From Pedobacter sp. FW305-3-2-15-E-R2A2 (lineage in GTDB: Bacteria; Bacteroidota; Bacteroidia; Sphingobacteriales; Sphingobacteriaceae): a stretch of 64,000 nt of DNA. Below the pieces are notes generated by a model, which saw nothing but the letters and a program-made list of their open reading frames with translations, searched no databases and was not told the DNA's origin. Numbering within the stretch: position 1 is the first letter of the stretch; every line of letters begins with the position of its first letter. A program made the translations under genes and the position numbers. This document shows positions 54,202 through 63,891 of the stretch, in pieces. Location of the stretch: the NCBI RefSeq assembly GCF_038446955.1, contig NZ_CP151803.1, positions 5,642,001 to 5,706,000 on the forward strand, in the 5' to 3' direction.

Positions 54202-57069
54202 TTAAAATTGTAGGTTGATTCCAAAATTGAATACGCGTTGGTTTGGATAGTCCCAGGCTACGACTTCAGGATCTACTCTTTCCAGCGGGGTAATGGTGAG
54301 CAGGTTGCTGCCATTAACAAAAATTCTCGCACGGTCCAGTTTTACAAAGCTGATCCAGCGCTGCGGTAAAGAATAAGCGAACTCTACATTTTTCAGGCGC
54401 AGATAGCTCCCATTCTTCAACCAGAAAGAAGAATTCCTTTGGTTGTTAATATTGTTTCCTACCGTTAAACGCGGGTAAGTTGCGGTAGCTGCAGTTGCAG
54501 GTGTCCAACGGTCCAGGTGATGGGCAAAAGCTTGTCCGGAACCTCCAATTCCCACAGATTGAAATTCATACGTTCCAGCTCCGTTCACAAAAACATTTCT
54601 ATTGGCTACGCCATTCCATACCATAGAGAACTCAAATCCTTTATAATTAAAACCTGCGGTTAATCCGTAAAAGATCAATGGTTTGGTGCTTCCTATCGCC
54701 TGCTCATCAAAAACATTAATCACCCCATCTCCGTTCAGGTCCTTATACCTGATGTCTCCAGGTACCGCCTTATATCCATCTACTTTGGGACTGTGGTCAA
54801 TTTCTGCCTGATTGTTAAAAAAACCGTCTGCGACCATTCCAAAAGGCTGTCCTACCGGAAGTCCTGTTCTCTTCATCCATTCGTAAGGTCTGATTACCTC
54901 GTCCATATAGTCGACCCTGCTTTTGCTCAGTGAGGCATTTCCATTTACAAACCAGTTCATGTTACCTGTTTTACCATAGTAGCCGGCGGTTAATTCGACT
55001 CCGCTATACGTTCTTTTCCCAATATTTTCATCAGGTCTCAGGTTTCCCAGAACTGTGCTCGCATTCGTACCTCGCTGTTGCAAAAGGCCGCTGTAGGCGT
55101 TGTGGTAGTATTCTGCAGAGAATTGAAGTTTGTGCTGAAATGCAGAAATATCAAGGCCAACATTCAATTTATCGGCCATTTCCCAGGTGATGTTCGGATT
55201 GGCCAAAACAGCTTCTACAATAGAACTGTTACCCGTTGCCGGGCTGCCAAAGTAAACGGTATTGTCGGCTGTATAGAATTGCTGATAAATGAAATTACCA
55301 GCCCCGCTGTTGTCGGCAGTACGTCCATAACTTCCCCTTAATTTAAGGGTGTTTAAAGATTTGAAAGATTTCATAAAATCCTCCTTTGACATGTCCCATC
55401 CTAAACCTGCCGCAGGAAAAAATCCCCACTGATGATTGGTCGGATAGCGATTCATTCCCATATAGGAAGAAGCCAGCTCCAGAAAATATTTTTTACTATA
55501 GTTATACTGAAATCTTGCGGCAAGCGCAGAATTGTCCATGCTCAGATCAGAGCCGTTCACAAAGCTATCCATGTTATAGTTCAGGGAAGTATTCAGCTCA
55601 TGGTTCCCAAATGCCCGGTTATATCCCGCCAGAAACTCGGTATAGATCTGTCTGTTCGTTACATCCTGCGAAGAACCGTTGTTCTGCGAACCGTCTGTAC
55701 CGAATTTAACAATGTCTGCTGTTCCTCCCGGATTGGGTGTATATTGATAAACTGCGAAAGATTTACTCCTATTAATCAATTCAGAGTAATAGGTATTGAA
55801 AGATCCTTTTCCTTGAACATACAGTCCTTCCAGCAATCCGTCCAGCTTCTGTTTCAGGCTCAGATCAACACCCAGGTTACGGTTATAGCTTGGTCTGTAG
55901 CCTGATCCGACCACCTGCCCGTATAAATTATTTACGAACTGCTGATTCCCTCCGAAAGAACCATCCGGATTTAACATCGGATAAGCATTATTTGGCGTTC
56001 TCAGCAAGTTTATGTAAATCAGGTCTGAACCGGTAATACCTGATAAACTGGCATCAATGGCTCCAGGTTCATTTCCATTTCTGATTCTTCCGAAAAGATT
56101 CAGGGAAAGCAATAGATTTTTAGTAAGATCTGCATCTATATTTGTTCTGAAACCATATCGTTTAAAGGAGTTATTTGTTTCGTAGGTATTTCTTTTGGGA
56201 TCAGAAACAAAGAAACCATCCTGATTCAGATAATCCAGATCCACAAAATAGCGGGCTTTTTCGTTTCCTCCCGAGAAGTTCAGGTTATAGCGTTGCAGGC
56301 TGGCCTGCTTTTTTAGAATACTGTTGTACCAGTCCACGTTCGGATACAGGATCGGATCAGCGCCATTGCGGTATTTCTCTATCGCTTCAGCTGTGTATAT
56401 GGGTTGTTTTCCATCATTGGTCAATGCTTCATTAAAAAGTGTCGCATAGTCTCCTGCGTTTAGAAAAGATGGGATATCCAATTGTTTCTGGATTCCGGTT
56501 TGGGCAGTGAAAGAAATTTTCCTCGGTGCAATACCGCCTCTTTTGGTCTCGATCAGGATTGCTCCATTGCCTCCTCTCATTCCATAAACAGCAGTCGCCA
56601 ATGCATCTTTTAAAACGGAAACGGAAGCAATCTGTTCCGGATTAATGCTGTTCAGGTTCCTGGGTACCCCATCCACGACGATCAATGGATTTCGTCCTCT
56701 CAGGGAAATAGATGCTGCATCTTCTCCTGGCTTAGCCGATGGCTGAACCAGGTACAAACCGGCTAGCTTGCCATATAAAGTTGCTTCAATCTGTGCTACA
56801 GGGAAGCTCAGCAGTTCATTTCCACTCACTATTCCCTGAGATTGCAACAGTTGTTCTTTGCGTTGCGTTCCAAACCATACGGGAATTTTGCCAGAGGGCA
56901 ATTGAAAGGAATAAGAACTCCTGACTGCCTTTCTTGCAGAATCGTTCAGTGCTTTCTTATTGAAAGTACTGTCCTGGGATTGGGCATATGCAGCCTGTTG
57001 ACCCAATGCGGTTAAGCAGAGCATCCCCAGTCCCCAATTTCTAAATGAATCGCGTAGTTTTTCTCTCAT
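54202..57069 (-). CDS. SusC/RagA TonB-dependent transporter, PUL2 pair A, without the N-terminal regulatory-like domain
   Basis: The 955-residue receptor is shorter than the other three SusC proteins here. After the signal peptide (LGMLCLTALGQQAAYAQ) there is no carboxypeptidase-regulatory-like domain and no clear TonB box. About 70 residues of unrecognised, charged sequence (SQDSTFNKKALNDSARKAVR...) lead to the plug (SISLRGRNPLIVVDGVPRNL) and the barrel, which ends RVFNFGINLQF. It is the first gene of the PUL2 operon. It may pair differently with TonB than its neighbour. A folded leader lies 43 bp upstream of its start. Confidence 0.93.
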   Translation of the reverse strand: MREKLRDSFRNWGLGMLCLTALGQQAAYAQSQDSTFNKKALNDSARKAVRSSYSFQLPSGKIPVWFGTQRKEQLLQSQGIVSGNELLSFPVAQIEATLYGKLAGLYLVQPSAKPGEDAASISLRGRNPLIVVDGVPRNLNSINPEQIASVSVLKDALATAVYGMRGGNGAILIETKRGGIAPRKISFTAQTGIQKQLDIPSFLNAGDYATLFNEALTNDGKQPIYTAEAIEKYRNGADPILYPNVDWYNSILKKQASLQRYNLNFSGGNEKARYFVDLDYLNQDGFFVSDPKRNTYETNNSFKRYGFRTNIDADLTKNLLLSLNLFGRIRNGNEPGAIDASLSGITGSDLIYINLLRTPNNAYPMLNPDGSFGGNQQFVNNLYGQVVGSGYRPSYNRNLGVDLSLKQKLDGLLEGLYVQGKGSFNTYYSELINRSKSFAVYQYTPNPGGTADIVKFGTDGSQNNGSSQDVTNRQIYTEFLAGYNRAFGNHELNTSLNYNMDSFVNGSDLSMDNSALAARFQYNYSKKYFLELASSYMGMNRYPTNHQWGFFPAAGLGWDMSKEDFMKSFKSLNTLKLRGSYGRTADNSGAGNFIYQQFYTADNTVYFGSPATGNSSIVEAVLANPNITWEMADKLNVGLDISAFQHKLQFSAEYYHNAYSGLLQQRGTNASTVLGNLRPDENIGKRTYSGVELTAGYYGKTGNMNWFVNGNASLSKSRVDYMDEVIRPYEWMKRTGLPVGQPFGMVADGFFNNQAEIDHSPKVDGYKAVPGDIRYKDLNGDGVINVFDEQAIGSTKPLIFYGLTAGFNYKGFEFSMVWNGVANRNVFVNGAGTYEFQSVGIGGSGQAFAHHLDRWTPATAATATYPRLTVGNNINNQRNSSFWLKNGSYLRLKNVEFAYSLPQRWISFVKLDRARIFVNGSNLLTITPLERVDPEVVAWDYPNQRVFNFGINLQF

Positions 57070-57565
57070 ATATCTGGTTTTAAGTTTTGGTTGAGGTCAT
57101 TTGATATTGCCACGGTTAAACCGAGCCCTCCGTTGTTGCGACCAAACAACAATCGAAGGGCATTTCAACCTAACCGTAGTTTTATAATTATTTTTATAGC
57201 AGCACGCTGCTAAAACTGATCTTTAATGAGGTGATCAATAGCTTAGCTGCCAGGTGATTTCCGGAGGCCGCTGGACTTGGGGACGGTGTAATTTTGTGTC
57301 ATGGTTTGGAGGTTTTGGTTGAGTTTGGTTTGGTTAGTTGGTGAATTGAGTTTTCGATCGGAAGATCTAATACTTGTTTTTTGACTGTACCAAAGCTGTA
57401 GGATAATTCTTTTTTAAAAGATGAATATTCTAAAAGAATGGGTAGAAAAATCAAAAAAAAACGCCTTTAAAAACAATTCAACAATATTTTGCAAATAATG
57501 AGAATGAATAATCGGATATTCACGTCTCAGCAAAACCGATATTAACAGCCCTTGGGGGAGCCAGT
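57070..57565. other. Divergent regulatory region between PUL2 and its HTCS
   Basis: This 496-bp gap must carry the PUL2 operon promoter and the HTCS promoter. It holds the nested inverted repeat at 57112-57177, a TAGCAGC-AC-GCTGCTA hairpin at 57197-57212, a cluster of TTGGTT motifs at about 57303-57341, and a 12-bp direct repeat GTTTTGGTTGAG at 57084-57095 and 57312-57323. I find no clean TAnnTTTG element for either gene. Confidence 0.6.
57112..57177. promoter_or_regulatory. Nested inverted repeat in the PUL2 leader
   Basis: Outer arms ACGGTTA (57112-57118) and TAACCGT (57171-57177) enclose GCCCT...AGGGC with TTGTTG...CAACAA (57125-57161). Read on the minus strand it would fold in the 5' leader of the first susC. 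Read on the plus strand the structure is followed by a T-rich stretch (TTTTATAATTATTTTTAT), so it could also end a short antisense RNA. Confidence 0.5.
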
Positions 57566-60500
57566 ATGAAACTTATAAAAAGGAGCTTCGATCTTTCATT
57601 GCTCTTCTTTCTTATTTTATCGCAATTAGCGACTTATGCACAGAAAAGCATCCGTTTCAGCAACCTGACACTGGAGAACGGCCTTTCTCAGAATTCTGTA
57701 ATGGCCATTACCCAGGACCATCAGCAATTTGTGTGGTTTGGTACGAAGCATGGGCTGAACAGGTATGATGGTTATCAGTTTAAGGTTTATAAAAACAACC
57801 CCAATGATCCCAAAAGTATTTCAAGTGATGAAATTACCTCCATCTTAACTGATCGTGAAGGCGTTCTTTGGGTAGGGACAGTGAAAGGGCTAAATAGATA
57901 CGATGCTAAAAAAGATGCCTTTACCCGAATTACCGTCAACCCGAAAGTCAAAAACAGTATTAGCAGCAATGCGATAGAGCACATTTATGAGGATAAAAAA
58001 GGACAGCTTTGGATCAGCACCTTATATGGCAGCAATCTGCTTAGTAACCGGGAAAATAATGAATTCAAAACCTATCTGTTTAAGGATGCCCGTGCCAACA
58101 GAGGTTTAAACAACATTTATGCTACATTGAGAGGTCCTGATGACCACATGTGGTTCGCCACCAGCGACGGCCTGATCCGGATGAACCTGAAAAACGGACA
58201 ATACCAGATTTACCGGCATGAGCAAACTAAAGCGCACAGCATCAGTTCCAACTATATTACCAGCCTGACTGCAGATGCGCAGCAAAACATCTGGATTGGC
58301 ACCGATAACGGATTAAACCTGTTCAACAGCAGCGATGAATCTTTCTCTGTTTACCGGCATAACGATAGCAGCAATTCCATTGTTCATAATGACATTCGTG
58401 AAATCATGCTCGACCGCCAGGGCATGCTTTGGATAGGTACTCAGGAAGGACTGAGTATTTTCGACCCCGCTAACAAGCGCTTTACCAATTATCAGCATAA
58501 TCCGGAATTAAAAGAAAGCCTCAGCCACAATTCTATACATAGCATCTTTCAGGACCGAAACAACTGCACCTGGGTAGGGACCTTTTATGGTGGCGTGAAT
58601 ATCGCTTATCCTTTCCCTACCGAGTTTCGTGCCTATAAGAATAGTAAACTGCGATCGAGCATCAGCAGCAATATTGTCAGCTCCATTGTAGAGGATCAGT
58701 ATCAAAACCTGTGGATAGGTACTGAAGGTGGTGGTCTGAACTATTATGACCGAATTAATCAGCGCTATTCAAATTACAAGATCAGCCTGAACAATAAACA
58801 AGGGCTGACCTCTAACCTGATCAAAACCATTTGTAAAGACAGAAACGGAAATTTATTGATAGGAACCCACCACGGTGGCCTCAACATTTTCAACCCTAAA
58901 GACAAAACATTCAGGTCTGTAATTAATGTAAAAGACACGAATAACAACATCAGCACAGCAGAAATCATCGCCATTTGCGAAGACAGTAACCGCGACACCT
59001 GGATTGGCTCCTATTCCGGTCTCAATCTGATGAAATGGAAAAACGACGGAACTGCCTATACCACAAAGAGCGCTCTGGAGAAAAAGTTAAAGAACAAGCA
59101 CATCCAAGTCCTGTTTGAAGATCGGGACAGGAATCTCTGGATTGGGACGCAGGGAGGTTTATATGCCTGCCATTTAAAGAGCGGGCAACTGTATTCTTTT
59201 TTTAAAGATAAAAACAACCCCCATAAACTTCAATCTGACTACATCAATTGTATCGTACAAACCACTTCAGGAAGCCTATGTATAGGAACTTATTTTGGAG
59301 GACTCAGCATTTATGACCCGGCAACAAAACGGTTCAGAACCTATACCGAGAAAGAAGGTTTATCCAATAACAATGTGCTCGGAGTCATTGAAGATGAGGA
59401 GCACTATTTATGGATCAGCACCGATAATGGCCTGTCAAAATTAAATCCAAAGACCGGAAAATTCAGAACTTACACCAAGAGTGACGGGCTCGCTGGTAAT
59501 GACTTCAATGTAAGGTCTTATTTTAAAGACAGCAAAGGAGAACTCTTTTTTGGTGGTTATAATGGACTGACCTCCTTCTTCGCGAAACAAATAGAAATCA
59601 ACCGATCCCAAAGTCCGATGGTTTTTACCGGATTAAAGCTATTTAATCTTCCCATTGCGGTAAACGGTCCTGATCAGCTGCTGGAAGAAGACATCAGCAG
59701 CAGCAAAAGCATCACCTTTGGTCATGATCAGAATCACTTTACGCTTGGCTTTGCCTTGTTAAACTACATAAAACCTGATAAAAACAGGTATGCTTACCGC
59801 CTGTTGGATTACGACAAAGATTGGAACTATACCACAGAACCGAGTGCAACTTATTCCAATCTTCCATCGGGTAATTACACTTTTATGGTGAAAGGAAGCA
59901 ATAACGACGGCATCTCAGGCGCCGGTATTGCCAGCATAAAAATCAGCATCAAACCACCATTATGGGCAAGCTGGTGGGCCTATTGCCTGTATCTGTTGAT
60001 TTTTGCGGTTATTCTGTTCCTTACTATCCGTTATATCGTAGTGCGGGCATTGTTGAAACGATCTGTAGACTTACAACAGATGAAACTCAGTTTCTTTACC
60101 AATATCTCCCATGAGATCCGAACCCCTTTGACCCTGATTCTTGGGCCCCTGGAAAACCTGATGAAAAGCACTCAGGACAACATTGAGCTCAGCAGACAAG
60201 TGATCCCGATAAAAAACAATGCTGATCGTCTGATGAGGCTCATCACCGAGTTGATGGACTTTAGAAAGGTGGAAGCAGGGCTCATGAAATTAACCGTTAG
60301 TCAGGGGGATATTGTCAGCTTCACCAAAGAGATTTTTCTGGCTTTTGACCATATGGCTTTAAACCGTAACATCCGGTATGTGTTTGAATGCGAACAGGAA
60401 TCCATTCTTCTTTATTTTGACAAGCTTCAACTGGAGAAAGTACTCTTCAATTTGCTGAGCAATGCTTTTAAATTCACCAATGACCAGGGGGAAATCATTC

Positions 60501-61645
60501 TTTCTATTCAGGAATTTTCTACAGGAATAGAAATTAAAGTCAGAGACAACGGCAAGGGGATTCCATACGAAAGCCAGAATAAACTGTTCAGTGATTTTTT
60601 CCAGGTAGACGAACATGGATCCAGTCATATTGGTTCCGGTATCGGCCTGGCACTTTCTAAAAGTATTGTCACTGCGCATCGTGGAAAAATCGAAATAGAG
60701 AGCCATCCGGCGAGCAGTGAAAGTGCCGGCGACACGTGTTTCAGGGTAATCCTTCAAAAAGGGAAAGCGCATTTCAAACCCGCTGAACTGATGGAAACCA
60801 TTGACTACGAATACCATTCTCCCCATCCGGTTAGCTATGAAGAACCGCTTTCGGAAAAGGTAAAAACAGGCAAGCTTCATGAAACCATATTAGTAGTAGA
60901 AGACAACGCTGAGATCAGGCTATTGATTTCAGGGTTGTTAAATAAGCGTTATCAGGTAGTAGAAAGCGAAGATGGATTAAAAGGTTGGGAAACCGCTATT
61001 GAACTTCTTCCTGACCTGATTATCTGCGACATCATGATGCCGGTAATGGATGGACTGGAACTCTGCAGGAAGTTAAAGGGAGATGAACGAACCAGCCATA
61101 TTCCGGTGATCTTATTGACGGCAAGGTCTACGCATATCCATCAGGTTAGCGGACTGGAGACTGGTGCTGATGCTTATGTGACCAAACCTTTCAGTACGGA
61201 ATTATTGGAACTCAATCTCAAAAACCTCCTGAATTCCAGGGCCACCATGCGGGAGAAGTATGGACAACAGGTGACCTTACAACCTCAAAACGTAGTGATC
61301 GGATCAACGGATCAGGCCTTCATGACCAGGGTATTAAAATATATTGAGGAAAACATGGCAGACCAAAGTTTCGCGGTCCCCGACCTGGCCACAGAGGTGG
61401 GCATGAGTCAGCCTGTTTTATACAAGAAGATCAGGGCAATTACAGACCTCTCCGTAAATGATTTTATTAAGTCTATCCGCTTAAAAAAGGCGGCCCAGCT
61501 CCTGGAACAAAATGTATATACCATATCAGAAATCTCTTACCTCGTTGGATTTAATGATCCTAAATATTTCAGCAGGGAGTTTAGAAAACAATATGGAGAA
61601 ACGCCGAGGGGCTTTATCAATCAGCTTAAAGAAAATAAGGCGTAA
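57566..61645 (+). CDS. Hybrid two-component system sensor-regulator (HTCS) of PUL2
   Basis: The 1359-residue protein has a signal peptide (SLLFFLILSQLATYAQ), two Reg_prop propellers with regular blades (FVWFGTKHGLNRYDGYQF, LWVGTVKGLNRYD, LWIGTEGGGLNYYD), a Y_Y_Y domain, a membrane helix (WAYCLYLLIFAVILFLTIRY), a kinase core with FFTNISHEIRTPL, N-box NLLSNAFKFT, intact G1 RDNGKGI and G2 GSGIGLAL, a receiver with D in LIICDIMMPVMDG, and an AraC HTH ending YLVGFNDPKYFSREFRKQYG. All key residues are intact. It is divergent from the PUL2 operon that it should activate. GGGGGAG before the ATG is an unusually strong Shine-Dalgarno for this group. Confidence 0.95.
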   Translation: MKLIKRSFDLSLLFFLILSQLATYAQKSIRFSNLTLENGLSQNSVMAITQDHQQFVWFGTKHGLNRYDGYQFKVYKNNPNDPKSISSDEITSILTDREGVLWVGTVKGLNRYDAKKDAFTRITVNPKVKNSISSNAIEHIYEDKKGQLWISTLYGSNLLSNRENNEFKTYLFKDARANRGLNNIYATLRGPDDHMWFATSDGLIRMNLKNGQYQIYRHEQTKAHSISSNYITSLTADAQQNIWIGTDNGLNLFNSSDESFSVYRHNDSSNSIVHNDIREIMLDRQGMLWIGTQEGLSIFDPANKRFTNYQHNPELKESLSHNSIHSIFQDRNNCTWVGTFYGGVNIAYPFPTEFRAYKNSKLRSSISSNIVSSIVEDQYQNLWIGTEGGGLNYYDRINQRYSNYKISLNNKQGLTSNLIKTICKDRNGNLLIGTHHGGLNIFNPKDKTFRSVINVKDTNNNISTAEIIAICEDSNRDTWIGSYSGLNLMKWKNDGTAYTTKSALEKKLKNKHIQVLFEDRDRNLWIGTQGGLYACHLKSGQLYSFFKDKNNPHKLQSDYINCIVQTTSGSLCIGTYFGGLSIYDPATKRFRTYTEKEGLSNNNVLGVIEDEEHYLWISTDNGLSKLNPKTGKFRTYTKSDGLAGNDFNVRSYFKDSKGELFFGGYNGLTSFFAKQIEINRSQSPMVFTGLKLFNLPIAVNGPDQLLEEDISSSKSITFGHDQNHFTLGFALLNYIKPDKNRYAYRLLDYDKDWNYTTEPSATYSNLPSGNYTFMVKGSNNDGISGAGIASIKISIKPPLWASWWAYCLYLLIFAVILFLTIRYIVVRALLKRSVDLQQMKLSFFTNISHEIRTPLTLILGPLENLMKSTQDNIELSRQVIPIKNNADRLMRLITELMDFRKVEAGLMKLTVSQGDIVSFTKEIFLAFDHMALNRNIRYVFECEQESILLYFDKLQLEKVLFNLLSNAFKFTNDQGEIILSIQEFSTGIEIKVRDNGKGIPYESQNKLFSDFFQVDEHGSSHIGSGIGLALSKSIVTAHRGKIEIESHPASSESAGDTCFRVILQKGKAHFKPAELMETIDYEYHSPHPVSYEEPLSEKVKTGKLHETILVVEDNAEIRLLISGLLNKRYQVVESEDGLKGWETAIELLPDLIICDIMMPVMDGLELCRKLKGDERTSHIPVILLTARSTHIHQVSGLETGADAYVTKPFSTELLELNLKNLLNSRATMREKYGQQVTLQPQNVVIGSTDQAFMTRVLKYIEENMADQSFAVPDLATEVGMSQPVLYKKIRAITDLSVNDFIKSIRLKKAAQLLEQNVYTISEISYLVGFNDPKYFSREFRKQYGETPRGFINQLKENKA

Positions 61646-61686
61646 TGAAGGCTGAAGGAACTTGCTCCTTCAGCCTTCATTACGCC
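61639..61686. terminator. Terminator hairpin that includes the HTCS stop codon
   Basis: Perfect 21-bp arms beginning GGCGTAATGAAGG and ending CCTTCATTACGCC surround a 6-base loop. The TAA of the HTCS lies inside the left arm. It also ends 35 bp before the 3' end of the convergent HD-Pnk gene, so it can serve both. Confidence 0.85.
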
Positions 61687-61721
61687 CGTAGCAGCAGCAA
61701 TCGCCCAACCGGGGGAAAATA

Positions 61722-62840
61722 CTAAGTATAATAACATACACTGTGCGCTTCCCATAATGCCGGAACCTCCAGCTTATTGATCAGTTTTTCCAGTACCTGA
61801 TCCGGCACTATTGCTTCACGTCCTCTGTTTTGGCGACATAAATCGACATAAGGACTTTCTATATACACCACACTGACCTTTGCTTTATAAGTACTAAAGA
61901 GCTCAATCAATTGCATCCGCATCTGACTTGTGGTATTGGTAGCGTTCCAGACAAAGCTCGTTTTCTTGCGCAGTAAGATTCTTGCCCTTTCTTTAGCTTC
62001 CTGTATCACACGTCCGTTTCCGGATTTATCAGTCGGCTTAATTCCCCATTCCTTACGAATATTATCCAAAGAGATGACCTCCATTTCCGGAAAATTCTTT
62101 TTAATATAGGTATCCTTTCCCGCTCCCGGAAGTCCGCTCATCAGGACCACCTCCATTAGGGGCGTATCAAAAGGAATATAATCCGGGTACGCATTTTCCT
62201 TTTGCAGATAATACATCCGGGCATCCTCTGATGCAAAGAGACGCGCCTGTCCCCAACAGCCCTGCTCCCGGCAAAACTCTTCAAAGCAGTCTATCCGGTA
62301 TAACATGGCCTCCTGATCCTCACAAATCCGCCCTAACATATCTGCTCTGGCCAATAAGGCCAGCCATTCCGTATTCAGGTCCATGCTTGCCATAATCAAT
62401 GCCTTCAGTGGATCCGGTTTTTCAAAAAGCCAGATTGGGAGGCCATGATGCCTCACGAGTGCCACAATTTGTTCCCGGATGCAAAAAGGGGCAGCCAGTT
62501 CCCGGTAAAGAAATTGTCTGGCCTTCATTGCTCCTTTTTTAGCGTGCCCCTTTGAACTGATGCTTCCATCCTCTTCAAATACGGTAGTACTGTATTTCTC
62601 TACATCGTGCAGCAAAGCCGATGCCCATAGGATTTCCTTTTCCTGAGCGCCCAGTTGTTGAAATCCGGGTTGATTTTCCAAAGCAGCCAATACCATTTGT
62701 GTATGTATGGCAACATTGCCTTCGGCATGGTAAACCTTGTCCTGAGGGACTTCCTCCATACGTTTTACCCAGTCAAACTCTCTTTCCAGGTTTGACCAGG
62801 ATTTATCTTTACTAATGGTCCACATGGGTACCTCCTTCAT
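61722..62840 (-). CDS. HD-Pnk RNA end-healing enzyme
   Basis: The 372-residue protein joins an N-terminal HD phosphohydrolase (about residues 35-190; HAEGNVAIHTQMV, ALLHDVEKYSTT, VRHHGLPIWL) to a C-terminal P-loop 5'-OH polynucleotide kinase (about 225-365; MSGLPGAGKDTYIKKN, ISLDNIRKEWG, NATNTTSQMRMQL). The architecture is that of HD-Pnk, described in Runella, in which the HD part removes 2',3'-cyclic or 3'-phosphate ends and the kinase adds a 5'-phosphate. The gene overlaps the RNA ligase gene by 29 bp, as expected of a coupled repair pair. An alternative ATG at 62825 (MWTISKDKSW) still overlaps. Confidence 0.9.
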   Translation of the reverse strand: MKEVPMWTISKDKSWSNLEREFDWVKRMEEVPQDKVYHAEGNVAIHTQMVLAALENQPGFQQLGAQEKEILWASALLHDVEKYSTTVFEEDGSISSKGHAKKGAMKARQFLYRELAAPFCIREQIVALVRHHGLPIWLFEKPDPLKALIMASMDLNTEWLALLARADMLGRICEDQEAMLYRIDCFEEFCREQGCWGQARLFASEDARMYYLQKENAYPDYIPFDTPLMEVVLMSGLPGAGKDTYIKKNFPEMEVISLDNIRKEWGIKPTDKSGNGRVIQEAKERARILLRKKTSFVWNATNTTSQMRMQLIELFSTYKAKVSVVYIESPYVDLCRQNRGREAIVPDQVLEKLINKLEVPALWEAHSVCYYT

Positions 62841-63519
62841 TATTCAGACGGGCACGTTTCCAGTTCCGGGTCCAGTGCTGGTCCGTTTTCACATGCCCTT
62901 TTCTTACATATTTAAAAACATTATCGGCGAATCCTGCTACCGGATAGCCTTCTAAATTCCGCGTCACAATTCCTTCCATCGTAACCAGTTCTCCGCTACA
63001 GGCATCATGAGGCTCCAATTGTCCTCTGCCCGATGCCAGCTGTATCACTTGCTTTTCGAACGAAGAGGGATCTGCTAAGGCCTGAAACGTCCCGATCACC
63101 GGAACTGTAGGTAAATCCAGCATTGCCGCGTAAAACCTGGTTTCTTCCCAGCTCAGCCATTGGTCATGCTGCCGGATGCCAAAGACATAAAAATGATGCT
63201 CCAGCGCCCGGTATTCTATGGAATGAACGGCATACAGGTTTTCCAGGAAGATCTCCAGATCTCCCAGATCGTTTCTGATCAGCTGCCAGAACCTCCTGAG
63301 GCTTTCCGTCCAGGGAGAGGTGGTAGGCGTTGCATGGGAACGGGCAAAAACCCCCTTTCTGGAAAGACAATTGTTCTCCCCATCCAGTTTCTCTGTATGT
63401 ATTAAGGCAGGGATTTTTTCTAGTTGCTCCCAGTATTGATGTTGTATTCTGTCGTCACTTGTGGTCCCCGGAGAAAAAGGGTAGTGATAAGTACGACCGT
63501 ATTTTTGTGAAATACTCAT
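62812..63519 (-). CDS. RNA ligase (ATP-dependent nucleotidyltransferase family)
   Basis: The 235-residue protein carries the ligase nucleotidyltransferase motifs: motif I HTEKLDGENNCL with the Lys that takes AMP, motif III-like HHFYVFGIRQHD, motif IV TMEGIVTRN and motif V FKYVRKGHVKTDQHW. It has no C-terminal accessory domain, so it is a minimal ligase. It should seal 3'-OH and 5'-phosphate ends that HD-Pnk has prepared. It is first of the two-gene unit. A bulged hairpin at 63552-63575 lies 32 bp upstream of its start. Confidence 0.88.
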   Translation of the reverse strand: MSISQKYGRTYHYPFSPGTTSDDRIQHQYWEQLEKIPALIHTEKLDGENNCLSRKGVFARSHATPTTSPWTESLRRFWQLIRNDLGDLEIFLENLYAVHSIEYRALEHHFYVFGIRQHDQWLSWEETRFYAAMLDLPTVPVIGTFQALADPSSFEKQVIQLASGRGQLEPHDACSGELVTMEGIVTRNLEGYPVAGFADNVFKYVRKGHVKTDQHWTRNWKRARLNNEGGTHVDH

Positions 63520-63891
63520 GATATAAAATTAAAATAAAAGATAAGACCGACACCTCCGCCATGAAATGGGGAGGTAGATTCCTAGTTTATTTTAATCGTA
63601 TTACATGACAAGGTCTTTTATAGCGTTGTTTTTTGACAAAAGTAGTAAAATTTTCTTCAGTAATTTATTTTCTGTCAGACGTAGGGGTAAAAGCAAATGC
63701 TGTTGTCTTAAAGACAAAGACCCTAACCTGCTATCATGAAAAACAATTCCGGCTAAGTCCTCTCAAACCATCCGTTCGTGGATACATTTCCACAGCTGGT
63801 CAATTTCTTTTCTATCACCGGTAAGTATGGATTAGTTTCGCCATAGTTCATCTTCACCGAAGAATAAAGACGTTTTAAATTAAAAGATCCA
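63520..63891. other. Upstream region of the RNA-repair genes
   Basis: No supported gene lies here. It contains a hairpin at 63552-63575 (ACCTCC-G-CCAT, loop GAA, ATGG-GGAGGT; one bulged G) that would fall in the RNA ligase leader, and a 15-bp palindrome TTGTCTT-A-AAGACAA at 63703-63717 that may be an operator for either divergent gene. Confidence 0.45.

Noticed and set aside
57303-57341. TTGGTT-rich cluster as the HTCS operator of PUL2
   Set aside because: The repeats are irregular in spacing and simple in composition, unlike the perfect 21-bp-spaced pair at PUL1, so I list it only as part of the region.
60359-60880. 173-residue open frame on the minus strand
   Set aside because: It is antisense to the kinase domain of the PUL2 HTCS, whose motifs are clear.
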